A DNA stretch of 64,000 bases, taken from Bradyrhizobium erythrophlei. Lineage in GTDB: Bacteria > Pseudomonadota > Alphaproteobacteria > Rhizobiales > Xanthobacteraceae. Shown piece by piece: positions 25,682 to 35,879 of this stretch; position 1 is the stretch's first letter, and each line of letters opens with the position of its first letter. The stretch spans positions 1-64,000 of the forward strand of contig FSRD01000003.1 of NCBI GenBank assembly GCA_900129675.1, given 5' to 3'. The translations under genes and the position numbers were made by a program. The notes beneath the pieces were generated by a model. It saw only the letters and a list, made by a program, of their open reading frames with translations, did not search any database and was not told the origin of the DNA.

Positions 25682-28600
25682 ATCTCCTCACCCGATTTGG
25701 TCTCGCGCGGTCCCGTTTCACCATCGCGGCCATGATCAGCCTGCTGGTCGCCGGGCTCGGCTTCTATCCGAATTTTCCGAAGCGAGAAGACCCGGTCATA
25801 GTCATTCGCACGGCGGTGGTATCGGCTCTCTTTCCGGGGATGGCGCCGGAGCGGATGGAGAACCTTGTTGCCGTCCCGATCGAGCGCAAGATCCGCGAGC
25901 TTCCCGAAGTCAAGGACATCAGGACTCTCGCCGGAGAGGGTTCGCTGACGGTCTACGTCGATCTGAAGGACGAGATCGGCAACGTCAATGCCGTCTGGCA
26001 GCGGCTGCGCGACAAGATGGGTGACGTCAAGATAGAACTGCCCGACGGCGTCGTCGGTCCCTTCGTCAACAGCGACTTTGGCGACGTCGCGATCGCGACC
26101 ATCGCGATCACCGGCGAGGGCTTTTCGCCGCGCGAACTGAAGGACGTCGCTGAGGACTTCCGCAAGAAGCTCTACCAGCTCTCCGGAATCTCCAAGGTTG
26201 AGCTGCTCGGCGTGCAGGATGAAAGGGTCTGGCTGGAGCTCGACACCCGCAAGCTGGCGGCGGTCGGCGTCCAAGTGAACAGCCTGATCAAGGACCTCCA
26301 GGGGCAGAACGTGGTACTGCCATCCGGAAACATCAACGCCGACGGCACGCGCCTGCTGCTGGAGACCTCCGGCGATTTTCCGAACGTGCGCGCGATCGAA
26401 ACGATGCTGACGCGGGTCGGGACCACCGACAGCCTAGTGAGGCTCGCCGATCTCGTCACCGTGCGCCGCGACTACGTCTCTCCCAAGGTCAAGCCGATCT
26501 ATTTCAACGGCCGTCCCGCCGTCATGCTCAGCGTCATCATGCAGCCGGACCAGGATGTCACGCAGCTCGGCCGCAAACTCCGTGCGGCGTCAAGCGACTA
26601 TGAGCGGAGGCTGCCGATCGGCTACGCGATCGATTTCGCGACGTATCAGGCCGACCAGGTCAGCGCCTCCGTCAATTCCGCACTGTCGAGCGTGGCGCAG
26701 ACCTTCATCGTCGTCGCCGTGCTGGTGGTGCTTTTTCTTGGTTTGCGGGCTGGAACCGTTGCGGCGATGATCGTTCCGTTCGCCGTGATGTTTTCGCTGA
26801 TCGGCATGCGGGCGCTCGGCATCGCCCTCGAGCAGGTGTCGATCGCCGCCATCATCATCGCGCTTGGCCTGCTGGTCGACAACGGCGTAGTGATTGTCGA
26901 GGATATCGTCAGCCGGATCGGTCGCGGCGTGCCGCCCCAGGAAGCCGGCTTGGCGTCGGGCGAGCAGTATGCGCTGCCGCTCCTGATCTCCTCCATCACC
27001 ACCATCGCGGCGTTCCTGCCGCTGCTGCTATTGTCGGGGTCATCAGGAGAATATGCGTTCTCACTGGCGGCCGTTGTGGCTTTGACACTGGGCGGCTCTT
27101 GGATCACCGCGCTTTACATCCTCCCCGCGCTGACCGTTTGGCTGATCGGCCGGCGGGGCGCGTCGGGCAGTGAAGATGCGGCTCCGTCGCGTATACAGCG
27201 CTTCTATGCCTCGGCACTCGGCTCTGCTTTGCGTTTCTCGCCCTTCGTGTTGGCCGCGTGCATCGTGCTGGTCCTGTTGGCGGTGACGCAGTTCGCCCGC
27301 CTGCCCAAGCAGATGTTCCCGCTCAGCGAACGCAGCCAATTCCTTGTCTACATGAACATGCCTGACGGGACCGACATCTCGCAAACCGAAGTCCGGGCGC
27401 GTGAAATTGAGCGATGGCTCGGAGACAAGGCAGCCAATCCCGAAATCGCGAGCGAGATCCTATATGTGGGGGACGGCGGCCCAAGGTTCTATCTGACCCT
27501 GACTCCGGTCGCACCGGATCCGGCCTCCGCCTTCTTCCTGGTCAACACAAAGGACTATGAGGGCGCGGTGCGGGCGTCAGATCGCGTCTGGAAATATCTC
27601 TATGCCAATCATCCGGAGGCCCAGTTCAAGATCAAACGGCTGGCGATGGGAGCCGTGGAATCTGGCATCGTGGATGTGGAAATCTCAGGCCCGGACGAAG
27701 ACCGGCTGCTTGCGCTGGGCAAACGCGTGCGCTCATTGCTCCAGGCCGCTCCAGACGTTCGCGACAACGATGACGACTGGGGCAACAAGATCGTCAAGGT
27801 CGTCATCGAAATCGATCAGGACCGGGCGCGGCAGTTGGGCGTGACGTCCGAGGAAGTTACTCGGCTGCTCAATACTTATTTCAGCGGCACCGCGGTCTCG
27901 ATCTATCGCGAAGGCGACAACGCCATTCCGATAGTTCTCCGCGCCGGAGCATATACCCCGCAGAGTCTGGAAGGCCTCACCAGCGCTACCTTCGCGAAAA
28001 ATGGCGGCCTGATCTCCCTGGCGCAGGTCGCCAGGTTGAAGCCCGGATTCGATCTGGCGCGCATCCGCCGCAAGAACCAGGAACGGACGATCACGGTCAC
28101 CGCCCGCAGCACCTCGCTGACCGCCGGGCAGCTATTGGATTCCATTCAGCCGGGCCTGCAGGAGCTGGATCTCGCCGGGACCTATCACGTTGCTATCGGC
28201 GGCGAGATCCAGAAGAGCGCCGAGACGAACCAGAAACTGGCTGCGGGACTGCCGGTCGCGCTGGCCGTGATGGTGCTGGCGATCATCCTGCAGTTCAACT
28301 CGTTCCGTCGCACGCTTCTAACCTTCATGAGCATACCGCTGATCCTGATCGGCATCCCGTTCGGCCTTCTCACGGCGGGACAGCCGCTCTCGTTCTTCGG
28401 CACCCTCGGCATCATCAGTCTTTCCGGCATCATTATCAACAATGCCATCGTGCTCATCGACCAGATCGATATCGAGCGGGAGATGCTCCCGCTGCGCGAA
28501 GCGGTCGTGGCAGCGTCGCAAAAGCGCTTGCGTCCGATCCTGCTGACCTCGGCAACGACGGTGCTTGGACTTGCACCTATGGCGATTGCCGGCGGCGCGC

Positions 28601-28746
28601 TGTGGCAGCCGATGGCGGTGCTCATGATGTCGGGGCTTGCTGTCGCGTCGCTGCTGACCCTGTTCTTCGTTCCAGCCGGATACTTCCTGCTGTTTTGGTT
28701 CGATAAGGACCTCCCTCCGGCATACCATTTCAGACATGGGGCCTGA
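25678..28746 (+). CDS. RND efflux permease (HAE1/AcrB-like)
   Basis: This 1022-residue inner-membrane proton-driven pump has 12 helices and two large periplasmic loops. Helix 4 carries GLLVDNGVVIVEDI; the AcrB Asp-Asp pair is Asp-Asn here, as in some RND subfamilies. The second half repeats GIISLSGIIINNAIVLIDQI. The N-terminus is typical (FPKREDPVIVIRTAVVSALF, FPGMAPERMENLV). Drug or organic compound efflux is more likely than metal, as no metal-ligand residues are recognisable. The start is a TTG coupled to the adaptor stop. The last seven residues (YHFRHGA) are encoded by a stretch identical to the right end of the dispersed repeat, so the original C-terminus has probably been replaced. Confidence 0.88.
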   Translation: MNLLTRFGLARSRFTIAAMISLLVAGLGFYPNFPKREDPVIVIRTAVVSALFPGMAPERMENLVAVPIERKIRELPEVKDIRTLAGEGSLTVYVDLKDEIGNVNAVWQRLRDKMGDVKIELPDGVVGPFVNSDFGDVAIATIAITGEGFSPRELKDVAEDFRKKLYQLSGISKVELLGVQDERVWLELDTRKLAAVGVQVNSLIKDLQGQNVVLPSGNINADGTRLLLETSGDFPNVRAIETMLTRVGTTDSLVRLADLVTVRRDYVSPKVKPIYFNGRPAVMLSVIMQPDQDVTQLGRKLRAASSDYERRLPIGYAIDFATYQADQVSASVNSALSSVAQTFIVVAVLVVLFLGLRAGTVAAMIVPFAVMFSLIGMRALGIALEQVSIAAIIIALGLLVDNGVVIVEDIVSRIGRGVPPQEAGLASGEQYALPLLISSITTIAAFLPLLLLSGSSGEYAFSLAAVVALTLGGSWITALYILPALTVWLIGRRGASGSEDAAPSRIQRFYASALGSALRFSPFVLAACIVLVLLAVTQFARLPKQMFPLSERSQFLVYMNMPDGTDISQTEVRAREIERWLGDKAANPEIASEILYVGDGGPRFYLTLTPVAPDPASAFFLVNTKDYEGAVRASDRVWKYLYANHPEAQFKIKRLAMGAVESGIVDVEISGPDEDRLLALGKRVRSLLQAAPDVRDNDDDWGNKIVKVVIEIDQDRARQLGVTSEEVTRLLNTYFSGTAVSIYREGDNAIPIVLRAGAYTPQSLEGLTSATFAKNGGLISLAQVARLKPGFDLARIRRKNQERTITVTARSTSLTAGQLLDSIQPGLQELDLAGTYHVAIGGEIQKSAETNQKLAAGLPVALAVMVLAIILQFNSFRRTLLTFMSIPLILIGIPFGLLTAGQPLSFFGTLGIISLSGIIINNAIVLIDQIDIEREMLPLREAVVAASQKRLRPILLTSATTVLGLAPMAIAGGALWQPMAVLMMSGLAVASLLTLFFVPAGYFLLFWFDKDLPPAYHFRHGA

Positions 28747-28941
28747 TCCGCGCTTGAGGCCGAATAGTGCTCTTGAACAGCAGTTCATGAACCTTGGCGG
28801 ACTCCCGCCCCTTTTTGGGTTAGAAGCTTAGTTTCGTGAGATTTCTCAATCCCGCTGCTAATCTGCTTCTTGCAATGTCGCTTTGCTCCCTGCCTAAGCC
28901 CATTATGCGACCTAGGTCATGCTCTGCCAGGACCCGCCCGA

Positions 28942-30648
28942 ATGACGATCCGCAAGAAAATCTTTCTTCTCGCCGGCATTCTGCTGGCACTGTTCGGCGT
29001 CGTGGTCGGCGTACTCGCCGTTATTCAAAAGCTGGACAGTGATCAAATAAACAACATTGCCGAATATGAGCTGCCGTTGACGCGGCTAGTCGCAGAAATC
29101 GATGTCGATACCGACAGGTACGAGCTAGGCATCTTGCGCGCGCTGCGGCTTGATCCGCTGAATCCTCCAGATCTCGCTGCGGCGGTTTCAGCCAAGCAGG
29201 AGATGACGGGCGAACTGCGCGCCGATGTTGATGCGGCTACCGCATTGCTCGCCAAAGCGATCCAGGACCCGAGCTATCGGACCGCGGAGCGCGTCGAACT
29301 GGCGCGCATTGAAGGGTCGTTCAAGTACCTCAGTCGCAGCCTCGAAGGATTTCTGGCTACCGGAGAACTGACAATGGCGGCCCTTGTCGATGGCCGACGC
29401 GAGGATGCCCGGACGGCCTCGCTTGGCTTCACCAAGTTTGCGCAAGCCTTCGGACCGGATCTATCCGAGATTCGCCGCAACCTCGCCAGTCTCACGGATC
29501 GTGCTACCCGCGCTGTTCTCGCAAGACAACGGCTCAACACCTACATGAGCTTTGGCTTGTTCGTGGCCGCCTGTGGCATCGGCCTCGGTATCAGCGCAGT
29601 GGGATCGGCCCGTGTGGTCGGAGGTCTGCGCCAGCTGGTGGTCCGCACCCGCGCAATCGAGTCTGGCACGGATTCGGAGCCCTTGTCAGTTCTCACGCGC
29701 GACGAGGTTGGCGAACTCGCGCTATCGTTTAATCGCATGGTCGAGGAGCTTCGCACGCGGGAGCGCATCAAGGATACGTTCGGCAAGTTTGTCGACCCAC
29801 GCATCGTCACCCGCCTGATCGGCAGCGGTGCCGAACAGGCCGAGCGCCGCACGCTCACGATCTTTTTTTCCGATATTAAGAACTTCAGCGGTATCAGCGA
29901 GCAACTAACCGCCAGCGCTGTCGTCAATCTGCTGAACAGCTATTTCGGAGCGGTCGCCGACGTCATTCATGCCCATCATGGCTTTATCGACAAATACATC
30001 GGTGACGCTGTCATGGCGTTCTGGGTCTCACCGTTCTCTGCCGGCGATGATCACGCCAGCGACGCCTGCCTCGCGGCGCTCGCACAACAGGAAGCGATCA
30101 TCCAGCTGCGCGCCCAGTTGCCCGAGATCACCGGAATGCGACGCAATCCGCCGAAGCTTGCTATCCGCATGGGGATTGCCACCGGCGAAGCCGTGGTCGG
30201 CACCATCGGCTCGGATACCGCGCGATCTTATACCGTGATCGGCGACACAGTGAACCTCGCCTCGCGTCTCGAGAGTATCAACAAACTCTATGGCACCTCG
30301 CTCATCCTCAGCGAGGAGACCTATCGAATGGCCCAACAAGTCATTGAGGCACGCGAGCTCGATCTTATCACTGTCGCCGGAAAGACCGAGCCGGTCCGTA
30401 TTTATGAGGCAATGGGTCGCTTCGGCGAAATCGCGCAGGAACGGATTCAGCTTCGCGAGATGTATGCGAACGGTCTGGCTGCCTATCGCCGGCAGGATTG
30501 GGACGAGGCGCAGACGTGTTTCGAAAACTGCCTGCTCAGTGATGCGGAGGACGGACCTTCGCGCCTGTTTGTCGACCGCGTCAGCCAATTGCGTAGCGTT
30601 CCGCCGCCAGTCGATTGGGACGGGGTCTGGCATTTTTCCGAAAAATGA
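28942..30648 (+). CDS. Membrane adenylate/guanylate cyclase with HAMP domain
   Basis: This 568-residue protein begins with a transmembrane helix (IFLLAGILLALFGVVVGVLA), followed by a periplasmic sensor region of about 170 residues, a second helix (MSFGLFVAACGIGLGISAV) and a HAMP linker (LSVLTRDEVGELALSFNRMVEEL). The class III catalytic domain has FFSDIKNFSGI and KYIGDAVMAFW for metals, and GDTVNLASRLESI for the transition-state Asn and Arg. It is expected to make cAMP (or cGMP) in response to an extracytoplasmic signal. The ATG at 28942 is the first in frame with the membrane helix in the right place. It is monocistronic, with repeats on its downstream side. Confidence 0.88.
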   Translation: MTIRKKIFLLAGILLALFGVVVGVLAVIQKLDSDQINNIAEYELPLTRLVAEIDVDTDRYELGILRALRLDPLNPPDLAAAVSAKQEMTGELRADVDAATALLAKAIQDPSYRTAERVELARIEGSFKYLSRSLEGFLATGELTMAALVDGRREDARTASLGFTKFAQAFGPDLSEIRRNLASLTDRATRAVLARQRLNTYMSFGLFVAACGIGLGISAVGSARVVGGLRQLVVRTRAIESGTDSEPLSVLTRDEVGELALSFNRMVEELRTRERIKDTFGKFVDPRIVTRLIGSGAEQAERRTLTIFFSDIKNFSGISEQLTASAVVNLLNSYFGAVADVIHAHHGFIDKYIGDAVMAFWVSPFSAGDDHASDACLAALAQQEAIIQLRAQLPEITGMRRNPPKLAIRMGIATGEAVVGTIGSDTARSYTVIGDTVNLASRLESINKLYGTSLILSEETYRMAQQVIEARELDLITVAGKTEPVRIYEAMGRFGEIAQERIQLREMYANGLAAYRRQDWDEAQTCFENCLLSDAEDGPSRLFVDRVSQLRSVPPPVDWDGVWHFSEK

Positions 30649-30725
30649 CGCCCTCGGTTAGATCAAGGGTTGTTGCGGTGGGGCGCGCGACGCACCTGAT
30701 TGTTGCGGATTCACAAGTCTCTTGT

Positions 30726-30830
30726 TGGCACGAACCGGACCAACTGGACTGGTCTGACGATGTCCGTTCTGCGGGGTGGACCGGAAGTGATCGGTGAGCA
30801 GCCAAAACGACGCGATTGACCGGACATCGA
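30726..30830 (+). repeat. Dispersed intergenic repeat, copy 6
   Basis: The unit is complete: TGGCACGAACCGGACCAACT, then GACGATGTCCGTTCTGCGGG, ending GCGATTGACCGGACATCG. It is close in sequence to copies 1 and 7. Confidence 0.65.
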
Positions 30831-30982
30831 CGACCAAAGTCGGCAACCGGCACACCTGCGGGTCTCCGGAACTTTGGGGTGATTCCGGGAGTTATGAATT
30901 GGGCGGTATTGCGCGATTTCGCTTTCGGCTCAACACCCATATGCCGTCTGTCGCCGCAACGGCGGCATCGCAGGAGGCTCTC

Positions 30983-31858
30983 ATGAGTATCAAGCGAATC
31001 CTGGTTCCACTTCCCGGCTCAGCCAATCACACCGGTCAAATTGAAACGGCCCTGTCTGCCGCGAAGGCGTTGGGGGCTCACGTCCAGGCACTGTTCATCA
31101 GTCAACCGCCGCCGGTCACGCGTGCGCCTGGCGGCCTAACGGTCACCGAAATGGGACGAACGGTGACCGCCCCATCGATAAACTGGCACGCCGAGGAACG
31201 GGAGCGAACAGCGCGGGACGCGCGAGAGGTTTTCGTGCAGGCCTGCGCGCGAGTCGGCATCCCGATGCTATCGGCGAACGACGAGCCCGGCAGCCCGCTC
31301 GCAGCATCCTGGCGCAAAGCCGAGGGATCGTATGTGGAAATCGCGGTGCAACGGGCCGCTGCCTTCGACCTAATGGTCGCCGCAAGCGCCACCGTGATGG
31401 AATCGCTCGTGGCCATTGCCGAGCAATCGCTGCTGCGGACCCGTCGCCCCGTGCTGTTGGCGCCGGCTCGCCTGCAGAGTGATCTGACCGACAGCGTGAT
31501 GATCGCCTGGGACGAGAGCCCGGAATGCTGGCACGCGGTCTCGGCTGCCATACCGTTCATGCAACTTGCCAAATCAGTGCAGGTCATAAGCGTTGACCGG
31601 GACGCCAGCAATCGCCAAGCCTCGCAGGCGGAGGTGCTTGCCTATTTACGCTGTCATGGCATCGGTGCGACCGCGCAGGTGGTTGCACCGGAATTGCGCT
31701 CGGTGGGCGATACGCTGCTCGCGGAGGCAGAGCATGAAGCCGGCCTGCTGATCATGGGCGCCTATTCCCATAGCCGCCTGCGCGAGATTCTTCTGGGCGG
31801 GGCCACGCGCCACATCCTTAAGAACGCTTCGGCACGCCCCGTTCTCTTGGCGCATTAG
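30983..31858 (+). CDS. Universal stress protein (UspA family)
   Basis: The 291-residue protein consists of two Usp-like halves. The first starts SIKRILVPLPGSANHTGQIE. The second ends with LIMGAYSHSRLREILLGG, the nucleotide-binding loop region of ATP-type Usp proteins, and then ATRHILKNASARPVLLAH. It is cytoplasmic. CAGGAGG lies seven bases before the ATG at 30983. The frame extends upstream through the dispersed repeat, but this has no coding character. Usp proteins respond to starvation and stress in many bacteria; the partner here is unknown. It directly precedes IS91-like copy B. Confidence 0.85.
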   Translation: MSIKRILVPLPGSANHTGQIETALSAAKALGAHVQALFISQPPPVTRAPGGLTVTEMGRTVTAPSINWHAEERERTARDAREVFVQACARVGIPMLSANDEPGSPLAASWRKAEGSYVEIAVQRAAAFDLMVAASATVMESLVAIAEQSLLRTRRPVLLAPARLQSDLTDSVMIAWDESPECWHAVSAAIPFMQLAKSVQVISVDRDASNRQASQAEVLAYLRCHGIGATAQVVAPELRSVGDTLLAEAEHEAGLLIMGAYSHSRLREILLGGATRHILKNASARPVLLAH

Positions 31859-32067
31859 CCCTCGTCAGAGCGCAATCCCAGTTCAGGTTGCCGCCGACGC
31901 CAACGCTATGGCGGGCTTGCTCACTCGCCGAAGGCGGGTTGGGGGGCCGTGCGATTAACGCACCGACGCTGCCAAACGCATCACCCTCCTCCCCGGCGAA
32001 TTGGGTCTCCCGAGTTCGGCACTTATGGCAGATCGTGGTCGGGTCGATTTGATCGGATGTCGGTTTG
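31859..32067. other. Non-coding flank of IS91-like copy B
   Basis: There is no gene here. The stretch is GC-rich and ends where similarity with copy A begins at 32068. It has no counterpart on the left side of copy A. Confidence 0.5.
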
Positions 32068-32076
32068 TGTTGAGGG

Positions 32077-32133
32077 TTTCGGATGCCGGCCAGCGACATC
32101 GGCACGACATACACCAGTGGCCGGTGTCCGAAA
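32077..32133. repeat. IS91-like terminal hairpin, copy 3
   Basis: Identical to the hairpin of copy A at 4134-4190. Confidence 0.75.
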
Positions 32134-32430
32134 GCCGCCAAGGAAAGAACCCGCGGGGGATGGGGCGCGGAGAATGCCGCGCACTGCGCTATGGGGATTT
32201 GGCTGATGCGGAAGGTGTGAGCGCGGGAGCGCCGTGTCCTTTGAGGCGGTTGGTTACTTGGCTGGCAGGCAGCCATAGCTCGGGTTGATGATTGAGATTG
32301 TTATTGAGTGTGTCGGTTGCAGGGATGCTGAGTTGTCGGGACGGCGCATCTGCGCGAGCGTGGTCGGAGCCGGTCTGCAACCGACGGTGGGCAAGGTTGT
32401 CAGTGCATCGTTTCAGCAGATCGATCGTGA

Positions 32431-33651
32431 TCATGACGTATCGATCCTGACGGCGATGATTGGACCGGTCGGCCGGTGATGCGGTGTCGAGCCGCGCTTG
32501 AAGGTCTCGATGATGTTCATGCGACCGCCGCAACACGGGCACGGGTGGGTCGCCTGGTCGGTTGCCGCGGCACTATCGGGAGGCTGCTGCTGGTGCACGG
32601 TTTGCACAGGTGCCACCGCAGCAATCAGCTGACGCGCCCGCGCGATGGTCTCGGTCTTGGTGCCGCTGGCTAGCAGACCGCAGTGCCTTATCCGGTGGAA
32701 TCCGCATGGCAGGACGTGCATCAGGAATCGCCTCATGAACTCGTTCGGCTTGAGCGTCATGGTCTTGTAGCGGCCGGGTCCCTCGATCCGGTAGTCCTTG
32801 TAGCTGAACGTGACGCCGGTCGCGTCGGCGGCGATGAGGCGGCTGTTGGAGATCGCGACCTGGTGGGTGTAGCGGGACAGATAGGCCAGCACCTGCTCGG
32901 GCCCGGCGAACGGCCGCTTGCTATAGACGAACCACTTGGTGCGATGCAGCGGTGCGAGATAGGCCTTGAACGCGGCCTTGCCGGCGAGGTGGGCGTGGTC
33001 GCCGAAGAACTGCAGGCGGCCGGTATCGTGTGCGGCGAGCAGCATCTCCAGCATCAGGCGGCGGAACAGCCGCGACGGTACCTTCACCGGCAAGAGAAAG
33101 TTTGGACGGCAGCCGATCCAGCGCGTGCCGTCGAGCGATATCCCACCACCCGGCACGATCATGTGGACGTGTGGATGATGGCTCATCGCGGAGCCCCAGG
33201 TGTGGAGCACCGAGGTGAAGCCGATCTTGACGCCGAGGCGCTTGGGATCGGCTGCAATCGTGCGCATTGTCTGCGAGGAAGCCTTGAACAAGAGATCGTA
33301 GACGATGGCCTTGTTCTGGTAGGCGATGGTCCCGATCCGCCCTGGCAATGTGAACACGACGTGGAAGTAAGGGACGCCCAGCAGTTCTGACTTGCGCTGC
33401 TTTATCCATGCCAGCGCCTGCGAGCCCTGGCACTTGGGGCAATGCCTATTACGGCAGCTGTTATAGGCGATCTGCGTGTGCAAGCAGTCCTCGCAGCGCA
33501 TGACATGGCCGCCGAGAGCCACCGTGCGGCAGCTCTCGATCGCCGACATCACCTTCAACTGGCCGAGGCTGACGTGACCGGCATTGGCTTTACGCCAAGC
33601 GGGCCCGTAGTCGCGGAAGATATCCGCGATCTCCAGGGCGGGGTGAGCCAT
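32431..33651 (-). CDS. IS91-family HUH transposase, full length
   Basis: This 406-residue rolling-circle transposase has N-terminal zinc cysteines (CEDCLHTQ, CRNRHCPKCQ), the HUH metal site HHPHVHM, and the two-tyrosine motif in VLAYLSRYTHQV (tyrosines spaced by three residues). The C-terminal zinc knuckle is CPCCGGRMN. All hallmarks of an active IS91 enzyme are present. The ATG at 33651 follows the end of the tyrosine recombinase fragment. With its recombinase partner destroyed by the insertion, this copy has the transposase, while copy A has the intact recombinase but a dead transposase. Confidence 0.9.
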   Translation of the reverse strand: MAHPALEIADIFRDYGPAWRKANAGHVSLGQLKVMSAIESCRTVALGGHVMRCEDCLHTQIAYNSCRNRHCPKCQGSQALAWIKQRKSELLGVPYFHVVFTLPGRIGTIAYQNKAIVYDLLFKASSQTMRTIAADPKRLGVKIGFTSVLHTWGSAMSHHPHVHMIVPGGGISLDGTRWIGCRPNFLLPVKVPSRLFRRLMLEMLLAAHDTGRLQFFGDHAHLAGKAAFKAYLAPLHRTKWFVYSKRPFAGPEQVLAYLSRYTHQVAISNSRLIAADATGVTFSYKDYRIEGPGRYKTMTLKPNEFMRRFLMHVLPCGFHRIRHCGLLASGTKTETIARARQLIAAVAPVQTVHQQQPPDSAAATDQATHPCPCCGGRMNIIETFKRGSTPHHRPTGPIIAVRIDTS

Positions 33652-33663
33652 GATCGCCGTGGC

Positions 33664-33790
33664 TTATGCCGGCGGCTTGTTCTCCGGTGTCAGCGGCGTG
33701 AGCCGATCCAACGGGCTCATGACCGCGCGGATCACGTTGGTGGCTACCCGCGCGTAGAGCGCGGTCGTATCGACCCTGGCATGTCCGAGC
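33664..33790 (-). pseudogene. C-terminal fragment of the interrupted tyrosine recombinase
   Basis: It corresponds to the last 42 codons of the intact gene in copy A, starting in LGHARVDTTALYAR and including the catalytic tyrosine. It is separated from the rest of the gene (36355-37103) by the serine-recombinase element. Confidence 0.85.
33784..33790. repeat. Left direct repeat of the serine-recombinase element
   Basis: TCCGAGC here and at 36348-36354. The uninterrupted gene in copy A has it once (around 5185), so this is either the crossover core or a target duplication. Confidence 0.7.
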
Positions 33791-33821
33791 GGTCATGAGT
33801 CATAATGCACCTCGGCTTAAC

Positions 33822-35879
33822 TCATTGAAAGTCAAAGACGTGCTGCGTGGCATTTTGTGTTAGCGGAGGCTTCCGAAGCTTTCCCTTGGCAAAGCCTGCC
33901 AAGTCCTCAGCCCTGATCACCCAAGGCGCGCCCGCGCAAGCTTGTCGGCCTTTGATGTCGCCGCGGCGGAGCATGCGCAACGCCGTCATGTTGCAGACGC
34001 CGATGAGTTTTGCTGCCGCTTCGAGCGTAATCTCGCCGCGCTCCGCCCACTCGCCGTCGCGGAAGACGGCGATGTTGTGATGATTGCGGAAGCCGCACAC
34101 GCGCTCTTGCGTCCAGGCATTGCCGTGCCCGGTCTCGACACCGGTGCGATTGAGCAGGCGCGCGATCTGCCGATCGGGCATCAGCCGCGCCAGCTCACGA
34201 ACCAGCGCGATCGTGTCGTCGGGGATGCGCGGATTGTGCCGGCCGGCCGCATTCAGTCGCTGTTTGACTTGCAGTTGGGTATGATCGCCGCCTTGCCAAT
34301 GCAGGACCGCATGGATGATTACACCGTCCCGGCGCACTACGATCTCCGTGAGAGCCGCACGAAGGATGCGCTTGCGTGTTCCGGCGGTTGCAGCGGGATG
34401 CAACCAGGCGCGCTCCAGATCAGCACCGAGTGCCATCAATTGCTGGCGCTCCGACTCACCGAGCGGCGGCGGACGACGCGCAATCAGGGCGGCAATCTCT
34501 CCTTCGACCCTTGCGACAGCCTTCAATGCCTCGTTCCAGCGACGCTCCAACTCGCCAGCGACCAGACGGTTTGCCGGGTCGACGGCGTCATACTGTCGGC
34601 GCGCATGCGCGGCTTCGTAGCGTGCATGTTGCAGCGACAGCTCCAGCTGGCGCACAGCTGCGGTCGTCGTGCTTGATTGCGCCTCGGTTGCCTTGAGCGC
34701 TGCCTCGACGCCGAGCGGCTTCAGCACGCGCAGGACCTCGTTGCTGATCGCGGCATCGATGCTCAAGCCGCTGATCGAAATGCAGCGCGCGGCGCCGTGG
34801 TTCGTGCGCGCGCCGTAGCAATTGTAACGGCCGATCTTGCCGCCGTAGTGCACATGCAGCTTGCGGCCGCAGTGGCCGCACCGCAGCAGTCCAGCCAGTA
34901 GCAACTCGCCTTCGCGGGGTGCTCCGCGAGCAAGTGCGCTGCTCATGCCGGTTGCATTGCTGGCGATGACCCGGAGGTTGCGCTCGAACTCATCCCAGGT
35001 GATGTAGGCCGCGTGGTGATCCTTGATCAAGACGTCCCATTCGGCCATGGGCTTTTGCACACCACGCCGGATATGCTTGCGTCCACCTTCGACACTCACA
35101 CGGCTCTTAGTGCGCCCGAACGCATAGGCACCTGCATAGATCGGATTGGTTAGGATGTTGTGCACGATGTTGTAGGCCGGCAGTCGCCACACGACGCCAT
35201 GCGCCTCGCCTTGGCGCGACTTGACGGGCAGCTCGATGCCCTCGTCTCTCAGCCAGATGTGCACCTGTCGCGCACTTTGCAGCTCGGCGAACTTGGTGAA
35301 CACCAGCTGCAGGGCATCTTGCACGCGTTTGTCCGGATTCTTCTCTATGCGATCGCGACCGATCTTCACATAGCCGGCGGCGACACCGAGGACCAGCGCG
35401 CCGCGGCGGGCCTTCTGCTTCAGCGCTTCCTGCGAGCGCTGGCGGAACATCGAAAGTTCAAGCTCGCTCATCGTGCCCTTCATGCCAAGCAGCAGCCGAT
35501 CGTTGGGATGGCGAGGATCGTAGATTCCGTCCTCGTCGACGATGAGCGTGCCGACCAATCCACAGAACTCGATCAGCGTATGCCAGTCGCGGCCATTACG
35601 GGCAAGACGCGACGCCTCGATCGCGAGCACAGCGCCGACACGGCCGTCGCAGATCGTTGCGAGCAGCCGCTCGAAGCCGGGACGCGCGATGCCGCCGCCC
35701 GAGCGGCCGAGGTCCTCGTCGATGACCTCGACGTTGCTCCAGCCAAGCTGTTTGGCGCGATCGACGAGGCCGTATTGGCGCCGTCGGCTCTCATGATTAT
35801 GCGCGAGCTGGTCTGCTGTCGATTGCCGGATGTAGACGCAGGCGCTGCGGGCGAGATGCTCAGTCGTGATCTTGGTCAT
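33822..35879 (-). CDS. Large serine recombinase
   Basis: The 685-residue enzyme has a resolvase catalytic domain at the N-terminus: nucleophile Ser in VYIRQSTADQL, then EASRLARNGRDWHTLIEF and GMKGTMSELELSMFRQR. A recombinase domain follows (NPDKRVQDALQLVFTKFAEL, LTNPIYAGAYAFGR), then a zinc ribbon (LLRCGHCGRKLHVHYGGK with later Cys), a coiled-coil stretch, and a C-terminal helix-turn-helix-like region (TLEAAAKLIGVCNMTALRML). It catalyses integration and probably excision of its element. The ATG at 35879 has GGGGAAGCGG upstream, and overlaps by four bases the stop of the DUF5372-like frame. Confidence 0.9.
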   Translation of the reverse strand: MTKITTEHLARSACVYIRQSTADQLAHNHESRRRQYGLVDRAKQLGWSNVEVIDEDLGRSGGGIARPGFERLLATICDGRVGAVLAIEASRLARNGRDWHTLIEFCGLVGTLIVDEDGIYDPRHPNDRLLLGMKGTMSELELSMFRQRSQEALKQKARRGALVLGVAAGYVKIGRDRIEKNPDKRVQDALQLVFTKFAELQSARQVHIWLRDEGIELPVKSRQGEAHGVVWRLPAYNIVHNILTNPIYAGAYAFGRTKSRVSVEGGRKHIRRGVQKPMAEWDVLIKDHHAAYITWDEFERNLRVIASNATGMSSALARGAPREGELLLAGLLRCGHCGRKLHVHYGGKIGRYNCYGARTNHGAARCISISGLSIDAAISNEVLRVLKPLGVEAALKATEAQSSTTTAAVRQLELSLQHARYEAAHARRQYDAVDPANRLVAGELERRWNEALKAVARVEGEIAALIARRPPPLGESERQQLMALGADLERAWLHPAATAGTRKRILRAALTEIVVRRDGVIIHAVLHWQGGDHTQLQVKQRLNAAGRHNPRIPDDTIALVRELARLMPDRQIARLLNRTGVETGHGNAWTQERVCGFRNHHNIAVFRDGEWAERGEITLEAAAKLIGVCNMTALRMLRRGDIKGRQACAGAPWVIRAEDLAGFAKGKLRKPPLTQNATQHVFDFQ

